Assembly: GCA_013399015.1 (NCBI GenBank)
Contig: VWZX01004666.1
Span: forward strand, 958,857-1,022,856
Source of the DNA: Galbula dea
Lineage: Eukaryota; Chordata; Aves; Piciformes; Galbulidae
Direction: 5' to 3'
Length of the DNA stretch: 64,000 bases
Shown here: positions 40,901-52,900 of the stretch, one piece after another
How the letters are laid out: every line of letters begins with the position of its first letter
How positions within the stretch are numbered: position 1 is the first letter of the stretch
Translations under genes and position numbers: made by a program
The notes under the pieces: model-generated
What the model was told of the DNA's origin: nothing
What the model saw: the letters and a program-made list of their open reading frames with translations, nothing else
Databases searched by the model: none

Positions 40901-43900
40901 GTATCCTTGAGCCAAGTTTGGAGACATCTTTATATGAATGCTGAGGAGACTTGAAGGATTTTGAACTTAAAAGGCACACTAGAATTCAGCATTGCATTAC
41001 TGTTGTACTTCTAGGTATTTTTTCAATATATACCTCATTACCTTATTTACCTTAAGTACCTAACTATATATCTGACTTGTTTTCCACTTAGATGGTGTTG
41101 AAAAATGCCAATCCATGTGCAGAATTTTAAACTTTATTTCTTCTTCTCATTTCCATTTGGTAAAAACCCAGTGATGTAGAAAGCTGGACATTGCTATGAT
41201 GCCAATTTTTATATGGTCACATATAAAATTCCTAGAACAGGAAATAATCCTTCTGCTCAAGATAATTCTGATATGAATTATGTAGTGAACTTCAGTCTGA
41301 AATAATTACTTAAATGCTAGTTTGTCATCTAACCTGTTCTCCTATGGCACTTCTGAGTCCCTAAAATGTTAATATTGCTAATATAAAAGTTGTTTTCCAA
41401 TTATTACTGAAACAATAGTTTTTAGGTATGACAGTGTAGTATATTCAAGAGGTGTATGCTGTGGACCATAGTAAGTGAATAAGACTGGTCATTTTGCTTT
41501 GCTCCCCTTTTATTTAAGCATAAGGAGATGACCTATTTAAGCTTTATCTGCCTATCTTTCAGTGAATACAGCGGAGAGACTTTACATGGACCAGCGTATG
41601 GCCCCGCAAGTCATTCTACAGAAGCTTCTTCAGCTCCTTCCTCATCCTCAGCATTTCGCCATGTAGTGCCATCTAGACAAATAGTGGAAAGACAGCCTCG
41701 AATGCTTGACTTCAGGGTTGAATACAGAGACAGAAATGTGGATGTAGTACTTGAAGACAGCTCCACAGTTGGTAAGGATTTGTAAAAATGAAGCGAAAAC
41801 TGTTGTGATAAAATTGTTAAAACAAAAGCATACAAAAAAGACCCAACCCCCAAAATCTAAATCCTTAAAAAAAGCAAAGCAAAACAAAACCCTCTAAAAA
41901 ACCCAAAAAAATCCCCAAACCACCAAACAAAAACCCCCAAAAATGCAGGCTTCACAGCTGCTAACCATATTCAAATCTCTTTGCAGCTTAAAAAAAAGCA
42001 AAATTTTCAGTAATTCATTGTAAAGGTTAGTGATCTATCAAATACTTACTTTGAAATCTAGTTTTCTTATTAACTTGCTTCAGAAACAAAATGGAGATTA
42101 CTGATTAAGTTGAGACATGGAAATGTAATTTGGAGTAGGATTAGTGTAGATGCAATCTACTCATATCTTGACATTTCCTTTTTGGATCTGTATAGCATCT
42201 CTTTCTGTGCAGGATTAGTGACAAGATTAGAGGAATTCTTTCCAGTGTGAAAAGCATCATTGTATTCTTCCTTTTTCAATTTTTCCTTGACTCTCTTGTG
42301 CAAATGAAGATTTCTTTTATCAGTTTTGTTGTCTTTATCCTAAAACTGATGCATTTTGTAACTGTGTTAGAAATTGGCTACTGTTAGTATTACAGAGCAC
42401 ATTATTTTTTACATTCCCTAACTGTGAGTTAATTTACTTTTGCTAAGAAGAGTATTTTTTTTTGTTTTTCATCTTTAGTGTACACTCGATAGAGGTAAAA
42501 ATAAGGAACTACATGAAGATGTAGTTCATTGAAGCAATTTTCAGTGCTGCAGCTTTATGTCTGTGGTCAAATTTTGAAATGGAAACTTTTGAACCTTACT
42601 TACTTTTGCAGCATTGGATTTGGTGTTGGCTGGTGCCATCTAGTGGTGATGAGTTTGAATCCTTGATGAGTGTTGCATGTTTTCCACTGCACTGAGTTGC
42701 ATCCATGCAAAGGAGACATAAGTCTGATCAAATCACAATTTTGCACCTTTAGTGCTTCATTTTTCTTATTAACTTCTTCCAGGTATGAATGATTAAGCTG
42801 TAGGGCAGAAGGTGGTTGGTGTAGAACTTTTGTCTGTATCTCATCATACAAAGATTGAGGGCAGCCTTGTGTTTAAAATCCTGAGTGAAGTGAGCAAAGC
42901 AGATAATAGAATTTCAACTGTAGACTTCAGGAAAGAAGATATTTAGCTTTTTCAGGGATCTGCTTGGCAGGAGCCCATGAGAGACTGCCTTGGAGGGCAG
43001 AGGGGCCCAGGAGGGCTGGCTGATCTTCAAGGACAACCTCTTCAAAACACAAGAGCAGTTCCTTCCAACATGCAGATAGAGGAACAAGCATGGTAGAAGG
43101 CCAACACAGAACAACAAACAATTCTGACTAAGCTAAATGCAAAAAGAAAGCATGTGGAAGGTAGAAAGTGATGATGGACTACCCAGGAGGAGTACAGAGA
43201 TGTTGCCAGAGTATGCAGGTATGGAGTCAGGAAGACTAAAGTTCAGGTGGAGCTGAAACCAGTGAGAGATTAGAAGGGCTTCTGTGAGTACATCAGCATG
43301 AAAAGAAAGGCTAAGGAAAATGTGAGCCTGCTGTTCAACAGCGATTGCTGAACTTGAGCTGTGGGAAGATTATGGAGAAAATCTTTCTGAAAACCCTTCT
43401 TTAGCACAGAAAAGAAAAGAAGGTGATTTGGAACAACCAGCACAGATCTGCAAAGAGCAAATTGTGGCTAATCAAAGGCTCATCATGCCTTTTATGATTT
43501 GATGTCTGGCTTTATGGACAAGGTGAGAACAGTGAATGTCATTTTGACTTTAGTAAGGATTTTGACGTGCTCTGCTGTAGTATTCTTATAACCACATCAT
43601 TGAAACAAGGACTGGGTAAGTGGGCTGGTAAGTTAGATAGGTGTCTGAACTGCTGGGCTCAAAGTCTGGTTGGTGAACAGTTACTGGTATAGGGATGTCC
43701 CTAAGGTGTTGATCCTGAGGCCAGTGTTGCTTGACGCCCTTATTAAAAACCTGGTTGTTATGGTGAGTACTCTTGGGAAGCTCACAAAGAATACCAGCTG
43801 AGAGAAAGTGGCTGATATTCTTGAGGGCAAGGCTGCTATTCAGAGGGCCCTGGAGAAATGGGCTGACAGGAGAGCCTCATGAAGTTCAAAGCAAGCAAAG

Positions 43901-46900
43901 CTGAAGTCCTGCATCTGGGATAGGATAACTCCATGTTATCCCGTTTGATAACTAGCTGAGGGCTGACAATCTAGAAAGCAACTTTGTAAAGGAAGAGATC
44001 TAGGGGGTCCCTCAGCAGTGTGCCCTTGCACTGAAGAAGGTTAGCCACATAGTAGGCTGTGCTAGCAAGAGTATAGCCAGTCGATACAGGGAAGTGATGA
44101 TTCCTCTCTATTCAGCACTGGTGAGTCTGCATCTAGGGCACTGTATCCCATTTTGAGGTCCTTGGTACAAGAAGGACATTGACATTTTGCAGTGAGTCCA
44201 GCAGAGGCCAGCAGGACAGTCAGGTGACTGGAGCACTTGGCAACTTAGGAAGAAAAGCACAGAGAACTGGATTTCTTCAGACTGGGGAGGTGAAGGGGTG
44301 AGGTAGAGACCTTACCTCTGTCAACAGCTAACAGTAGTAGTTGTAGAAGTTTTTTTTCTTGCTCTTGTGTTTCAACTATAACTCAATACTATTTGAAATA
44401 AAGCAGTAAGCATGTGTATTTCATATATTTTCTGTTTTCTGTTTAGGAGATATCAAACATATTCTAGAAAATGAACTTCAGATTCCTGCATCTAAAATGC
44501 TGTTAAAAGGGTGGAAGACTGGAGACGTAGATGATAGTGTAAGTTTTCAGTTATGTTTTCAGTTCCTAACTTCAGAGTTTCAAACTGAGCATCTGTGGGT
44601 GGGAATTACAAGGCAAGAATTTTGAGTTTCAAAGAGTGGCATACAAGGAACTCTAAAAGATTGCAAAAAATATCTAGATAAATCTCTCTAGTTTGTGTTG
44701 GTTTTATATATAACATGGCCCACCTGCAAAAAGGATATTATGAAGTTAACAGTAACTGTATCTCTAAACAAAATATTTGGTGATATTGTAAATAAGGATC
44801 AATCATTGACAGAAATAAAATAGTATGTCAGAATTGGTTTATATTTATACTGATTTTTCTCCCCTCAGACTGTTTTAAAAACTCTACACTTGCCAAAAAA
44901 TAATAGTCTTTATGTTCTAACACCTGACCTGCCTCCTCCTTCTTCAAGTCATGCTGGGTAAGTCTTTTGGCCTTAAATTCTACTTGTATTATTTGGTTTT
45001 TGTATGGTTTTTTGAAGCCACATGCATCCTTGCAGAAATCTGCAATCAGTAAATATAAAGAATTTTCACTGCTCTAGTGAGTGTTGGGATGAACTACATC
45101 AGCACCTCATTGTTGAGATGTTGGTTAAGTTTTCTAAAACCTTGTTGTGGCACATGAACCATTTAGGTTCCTACAGGATTTTACACCTCCCAGAAGTGAT
45201 GACTTCAACAATGTTTATTCCCTGTGGAAATGAGAGCTGGCCTTTCATAAGTTACTGCATTACTATATATATACATTATTATGGAATGATTTTAAACTAA
45301 AAGAGGGAGATTTGGACTAGATATAAAGAAGAAAATTTACAGTGAGAGTGGTGGAACACTGGAACAGGTTGACTAGAGAGGTGATAGATGCACCCTTTCT
45401 GGAAACAGTCAAGGTCAGATTGGATGGGGCTCTGGACAATTTGATGTAGTTGCAGATGTCCCTGCTTACTGCAGGAGAGTTGGACTAGATGACCTCTAAC
45501 GGTCTCTTCCAGCCCAAACCATTCTGTGATTCTGTGTTGGTTCATTTAACTTAAACTTTTCTAAATCATTGGCAGCAAATCATAGTTTTCTTTCTGACAT
45601 GTTTGTTACTTTGTTATCTTATTTTCTTGGACTTGTAAAATGTACATAAGTAGGCTGAATGGTTAGTTTCCTGTAAGTGAGCAGGGTATCTTTTATTACT
45701 GATTTAAATACTCAAAACTTCATAATGAGTGTTCATATGCAAGTGAATCATAGAATCATTAGAGCTGGAAAAGACCTCCCAGATCATCAAGTCCAACCTT
45801 TGACCCAACACCCCCATGCCACTAAACCATGTTGCAAAGTGCCACATCTACATGGTTTTTGAATGCCTCCGGGGGTGGTGACTCCACCACTTCCCTGGGG
45901 AGCCTGTTCCAGTGCTTGATAACCCTTTTGGTGAGAAAATGGTCCTGAACTCCAATCCACCATTTCTTGTCCTATCACTTGTTAGCTGGGAGGAGAGACT
46001 GACCTCCACCTCTCTACAACTACCTTTCAGATAGTTGCAGAGAGTGAGATGTTCTCCACTGGATATTGCTAAGGTTAGAAAATGAAATGTTATTTTGTAC
46101 AAAATGGAATCTTTACTCTTACAAAACAGTTTATAATTACTTTGATTACTCTCCCTTTCCCAAAGGCAGGCCTGTATATGCTCTGTACCAGGAAAACAGG
46201 GATTTTGTTGGGTTGTCGCTAGAGGGTGCCCTGTGCTCAGGCCTGGCAGAATCGTGCTGTTCCAGGGAGGCTGATCTGAGAGGGGTCACTTTGCATGGTT
46301 CGTAGACTGGTGTGCCTGCAAGTTGGCTGAAGAGGGAGTTGTTTTTCTGCCCTTGTGGCCGATAGGAGAATATTAGTGCTGAAGTAAATTCTTTGCCAAG
46401 CAATAGAAATAAGTAAGTGGTTTCCTAATTACTAGAAATACTTCATGTATTACTAGAAGGTACTTGAGCATGTCACCATGCAGTCTGTGGAGGAAATAAG
46501 ACTGAATTATAATACTACTGATAAGGAAAATCAGCATTAAGAGAGGGAATAGTGGCACTGGACAGAGGGAGCAGCGTGGCAGTGAGCTGTATGTGTAATC
46601 AGGTGCTATAGTTGTGTGTGTGGAAAATAAGCTCTTGTACTTAAGCAGCTAATTGAAGGCCAGTGAAAATACTGTAGATACTAGATGTTTGGGTTTTGGT
46701 TTGCTGTGGGTTGTTTGCTGTTTTTTGTTAATATCCATATCAATTTTCAAATTTCCTGCCTAGATATCACTCTTTATTGTAATTTGAATGTCTTCGATTC
46801 TGGGATGAAAACTAGGGTCTGAAGAATGTTATGTTTTGCAACTGCAGTAAACTATATAACAACAAGCTGTTTAAAAACAGTTCTTAGGCTTTTTTATTGG

Positions 46901-49900
46901 AGGATTAGTTTGAAAGAACTTTATTGCTAATAAAATCAAGAGGTTGTTACCTTTGCAGTTTATACTTGTTTCGTACTGGAGATTAGTTCTGGATATTTTT
47001 AAGATAAAGCTGGTAGCTTTGGGATTGCAAATGATGATTAATTAGTGGCTATTTAAACAAAGATAATTTGAAGGCTAGATCATCTCCCTGAAGTCATAAA
47101 TTCTAGATGAAAGGGGAGGCTTGCCTCCAATTAAAGCATCAATGCAGATCAAAACACATCTAATTGAAGCAATGTACCCAACCCAGTTACACTGTTTACT
47201 GCCTACTGTTAGGTCAGTTATTATTCAGATTAGTTTGTTGCCCACAATTTTTAAAAGCATCATCCTCACATCTATTATTAATGGATGTAAAGGAACTTTG
47301 CCTCTTACTTTGAGTTCATCTGTTGTTTTCTTCAAATGCTTTCTATTTTGAACTGGAGATAAATAGTTGTGATTTGAATATCTCCAGAAAGTGATATTTG
47401 AAAAGTGTGAGATTTCAGTACCTGACATTTTATGTATATGCCCTTCTTAAAAGGAGCAATGTGGTCACAGCTCTATAAACTCCAGTTTGTGCCTGTTCTT
47501 GACACTGAGGGAAAGCAGTGTCTGAAACATCCTTTTTCAGCATATTGGTATGTAGTCATTGAAGTTTATTGTGACAGACTGAATGGGCTTAACCCAGAAC
47601 TGACTTAAAACTAGCATCTACATGTAATGGCAAAGTGATCCTGCAGTTTAAACAAGCAAAAATCTCCTAGGGTATCTTTGTTCATCAGTGGCATATCTAA
47701 AGCTTTTTATAGGTAATAGAAACCCAGTGAATTGCTGCCACATGCTAGTAAATTGAGGTGTAAATATTAAATTTAAATGTCAGATACCACCTGTAGGGTT
47801 GCATGCCCTGCTCCACAATTTCAGTTGGCAAAGCCATACTTATCCATGCATGATACCCAGAATAATAACAACGTGTTCTGTGAACTGTGGCCATAACAAA
47901 ACTTGATTTCTAGTGAATTCCTGACTCATCCCTATGGATGCAGTAACTCTGCCATCTCCCTCCATGTGTCTTGTGATCCCACCTACCACTGACACTGCCT
48001 TCACTTCTTCCTGTGTATTTTGATGCACCTATGCTGTTTTTTCCCCCTGCATAGACACTTCTGTCTCTGTTCTCCAGCTGGTAGCCAAGTAATGCTGAAG
48101 GAAAGGAGACCTCACATGCTGTAGGTTGATCTATAATCATTGTCCAGAAGGTGCTTGGATGGTGTGTAAAAATACTATGCTTGTACTGAAGCCTTTTACA
48201 AAGGTGGGCAGTAATTTGGGCCCCTCTCTACCCAGCTGCTGCTTTACACCCAGTCTTTGAGACCTTTATAACGCTGTCAGACTTCCTTAAAGCTAGTGAA
48301 TATGTTCAGAAGTTACCTGTAGGTCAGGTGGGTGAAAAACCCCAGGATTTCCTTTGGAAAGTGGTCCTAAAAGGAAAGATGTCAAAGAATGTCCATCATA
48401 TAATTGTCCAAGGTGAGGAGAGATTCCCTGCACTGGCTTTGTCAGATTAGATTCTTCACATGGTCAGAGTGACTTTCCTTCCCTTTGTTGCCTCAGGTGC
48501 CTCTCGAAAGCTGACAGTGCCCAGTTCAGGGAACAGCTTTTGGAGAATGCAGTAAGAGGGGAGCATCAAAAGCATAGGCATGTGAGTCTGGCAGTAGAGC
48601 TAGGTCATCCTGATTGTGTCTTCTTTCTATCTTGCATCTTCTGGGAGACACTTTTTCTCATTTTTTAATTCAGTTGTGACTTTAAAGGGTATACTGTAAT
48701 TTATATTTATACTTTCTTACTAAATAGCTGAAAGTCTTTGGTACTTTATTATACTTGATAAATCACTGGGAGATTCAAACCAGTTAAAAGCTATTTGAGC
48801 AGGTGTGTACCTTGGTGGTTATTACAAATACTGTATTTTTGCTAAGCAGATGTGATTTGTTTAAGGAATATAGTAATCTGTGTGGATAGGAATAAAACTC
48901 CCTATCTTTGACTTAATGGATCTAGATACTGCTGAGTATGGGTGTGTTAGATTGATGCAGAGGAGTGGTGGTTGTGGCATGGTGTCCTGTTGTATGCTAT
49001 CAACTGTAGCAGAGTGTTAATTAAGAAGCATGTAACCCGCCACTCCAATTATTAGTATTGTCTGTTTAGCTGGACAGGAGCAGTGCCTTGCTTTAGTTAC
49101 TTTGAAAGCTTCAATAAGAATGGTAAGATTAATGTTTTATTTTCACATCTGCTCCTGAGACAGTTTAAAAATCCTGAAGTTTAAAATGCAATAGAATGTA
49201 AACAGAAGGGCTTCTGCTCATTTACATGTTAGCCAGATTTGCTAACTGATTGCTGTTTGAACCTAATCTACCACCTCCTGCTGCATTAGCTACAACAAAC
49301 ATTACATTTACATACTGATTTCTTATTTTGTTTTAATGTAAATAATCTGTAATTACAGTAAATTTGGACTTCTGTTGACATGAGCTTGTATAAATCTGTA
49401 AGTTTAAAATGGAAATGTTAATTACCTTGTGTCATACCTATTTATATAAAACTCAGAGATTTTGGGAGAAATCTCCATATGACTGAAAGATATTGTCTAA
49501 TGGGGAATACTGAATGTATTTCATAAAAAACTTACAGAACTAAAATAAAAAGACACATTCACCAGCCATTGATTAAGGATGTACTTTTGATTTCAAAGCT
49601 TTAAATTTACTGATTTCAAAGAAAAAAAACTATCAAAAAGCAAAATATTGCATCAGAAATGAAAGCATTAAGGCAGTCACTTAATAATAGATAAAACCAA
49701 TCTATTTTAAGTATTACAGAACAAAACCAGTAAAACTAGAATTTTAAAATACAGTAAATATCAACACTAATATCATCCTTCTTCAGCGTTCTGTAGACTG
49801 ATTGAAGAGTTACTGTCCCCTAAAATTAGTATTTGCAGTTACACATTTTTTTCCTAAATATTATTTATATTCTTAATTTATTAGACTTGTGGTTTATAAA

Positions 49901-52900
49901 TGTGCTGTATTGAAACTTAGATGGAGTAGCTAGTGAATCAACTATTTCCAGACTCTTAACTTGAGTTTTGATATTGTGAGTTTAGTGAAAACAGGAAAAA
50001 ATACTGCATTGCTTTCTGTTTCTTGAAATTTAAGAGGAGCTTTTTTTGTTTGCATGCTGTGCGAGTTTCAACCCCAGCTGAATCCTGGTCCATTACTGAG
50101 GTTTCTGTGCATTGTGATAGTGCTGATAACCAGTGCTATGTGGGCAATCCATACAAAGTCCTGAACTGCTAGAACTGTTCAGAGCAATGACTGTGCTCAG
50201 GTCTGTTTTCTTTTGTCTGTTCTTGGACTTCATTTTTTGGGTCATAGGCAGAGTTCCTCTAATGGAAGATTGATGCCCAGAAATATCATGAAGTTCCCTT
50301 GCCCCTGTGCTGAATAGTGAATGTGCAATGATTCACTTGAGGGGGGGGAAAGTATAAAGGCAGTATATAACCTATCAGAAATGCTTTGGAAAGCTAGGGT
50401 ATGCAGTAGGGGGGAAATAGTGCTGATAAGAGTGGCCTATTTTAATCCTGTTCCTAGAATTCTATTTTCTTCTCCCCACTGGTTTATTCTTAGGTTAATC
50501 AAATTCTGTTAGCACTGATGGCAAAAAACCCAAAATCTGTCTTTAATGGGACCTGGGGTTTGGCCCGGATTTTTTTTTTTTTTTTAAATGTCCTTTGAAT
50601 GTACATGTTTAATTTGGAAGTTTGTAGTCATCTGATAACATTTGCAGGAAAAGGAAACTACTGGAAACACTGAGACCAAAATTTTAGAAATGTGCATTGT
50701 GTTCAAAGTCAGTCCTCTCAGAGTTGTGTGCACCTGAAAAGAAATAAAAGTTTCAGCTTACTGTCAGCGAGCAGCCTCCTTTAAATACACTTATTTTGTA
50801 CATTTAATCATAGCCTTAGTGGCTGAATATACAATTTTAGGGCAAGGTATGTTTGGGAAGCAGAATTCTATTGGCACAAATGATTTGGGGTAATCTACAT
50901 CCCCAGTTGCTGGAGGAAATTAATATGGGAGGGGACTGACATTGATTATCCAGCTACTTGTTCAAATCAACCTCATACTGCAGAGAAGCATTAGTACTTG
51001 TAGGAATTCATTGTCACAAACTGCACATCATGTGGCATCAACTTCTCCCCCTGTTGATTTTCTAATGTGTATGGTCCAAGTCTTCTGCCTGTCAGACCAT
51101 TTAAAATTTTGATACAGATACTCAAAGGATTGGGTCAGTTGACCACTGCATTTCTGTGTAAGCAGAAGTAATATTCCTCATTATATTATTTTTTTGAAGA
51201 AAAGGTGAATAATTAATCATGCACTTTAATTGCTAACTTTTGAACACATTTTTTCCCCTCATTTTTTCCCAGGGTCGCTTTTTTTTTAATTTTTAAAAAA
51301 ATATTTATTTGTTTATAATTTTCCTTTTAGCCAGCTTAATTTTCCACTTCTTCTTTGGCTATGAATAAGTACTGAGAATTTCCTGGTTAGGAACATTAAG
51401 CTTGTGTTTAGAAATCCAAAAAGTAGAGGTGTCAAAATTTGTTACAAAATTAGTTACTTCAAAAATTAAGGCTTTTAATTTTAAGACACTTCATTTAAAT
51501 AAACTGTGTTTGAAGAGTATTCTTTTTTTCTAAATACTCTGCTATCACATTCAGATGAAATAGGAAAGGTTTTCCACTTCTCTTAGAACAGATGTTTTTT
51601 ATTAGCATGCTGTACTGAAGTGTGTCTATCATTGATACCTTGGGAGACTGAGAGGTTGATTGAACAAATTCTTCCATTCTGTGTTTACATCAATTACAGG
51701 ATGAAAACGTGAGTCATGTTATGAGTTAGCATCTACAGATTTCCAGATAGCTGTAACAGGGCTTTGTGTGATTCTGTATGGAATCCAGAGCCATTCACAT
51801 ATGCTGTAATTAATGTTTTCAGAGCAATTAAATATGTCATTCGCCTCCAGTGTTTGCTGAAAACAAATAAAAAAATCACAATCTGGAAAAGCACAGCAGG
51901 GTATGTGAGTTGCTACTGAACATTTGCCAAAACAAAAAATGGTTATGGTGATGCTAAACTTATTGTTAATAATCAAATCAGAATTACCTTTGAAAATAAG
52001 CATTCAACTTTTCAGACCTCTTTTCTCTTTGGAAGGGCTGTTAAGTACTTTCAAATTTTTTAGGCCTTAACAAGGTTTTGTGACAAGTGCAGCTAACTTC
52101 ATGTTCAGCATAGATGACTGACTTCAGTTAAATTTGTAGTGACTCTCATACACTTGATCATTCCTAGCATTGGCAGTGAGTTAAATTTATCTTTCATATT
52201 ACAAAGCTATAAAAGACAAGAAATAGCACTTCATAATTTTGTTTTGTAGAATGTCATTATTATGTTTAAGGTGTCACAGAATCCAAATTAAGTTGCTGAG
52301 TGAAGATTTTTTTTGTAAGGTAATTTTTCTTGAGATGTTAAAGCAAATTGTGCATCTCTTTGCTAAAGCTTACAGTGAGTGTTGCATGGGTTTCTTACCA
52401 TCTGAGCAGCAAAACCACAGAGCAGTAATTCCAGTAGAAGTTAAAACTAACAAATGAGGTCTCAAATAACGTAGCAATCTTTCTTGTTGTTTTGTATCTT
52501 AAGATATAGCTGTGCTCATCTGCATACAGAATTTGGCCTTTATTGCTAAGAGGAATGGCATGTTGAAGTGTCATACAACAGTGGAGATGTCAAGGAAAAA
52601 ACCCCAGTCAGTAATTTTTAAGAGTATGTGATAAAGAAGGGGAAAAAAAAGAATCAAGCTCTATTTAATTCTGTATGGCATTGAACAGGACAAGTCTGCA
52701 TAAATGTTGTTTAGAAATCCAAGCTGTAGTACAATGTTGCTGCAGTTTTGTAGCCTGTATAAAATTATACACAGCTGTAATTGCTGTGTCTGTAACAGAA
52801 GTCCTGCCTCCTACTTTGAAAAGTAGAAAGCTGTATAATTTTGTACCTCAGTAAGTGAAAAAGATGCCTTTTTAACATCCACTTGTTTTTGATACAAGGG

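Larger units (their letters stand above)
41772..44446 (+). other. FAF1: FAF1 intron 4 (2.7 kb)
   Basis: Bounded by gtaagg and gtttag. It holds an A/C-rich low-complexity tract (41818-41946), a CTCF-like motif (42631-42646, minus) and an old CR1 copy filling its second half (42890-44330). The remaining sequence is AT-rich and unremarkable. Confidence 0.9.

Noticed and set aside
42914..43121. Minus-strand frames within 42.9-43.1 kb
   Set aside because: Antisense of the old + strand CR1 copy.
47600..48600. GC-richer stretch suspected to be an LTR or retrocopy
   Set aside because: No terminal repeats, primer site, polyadenylation signal or protein similarity could be shown.
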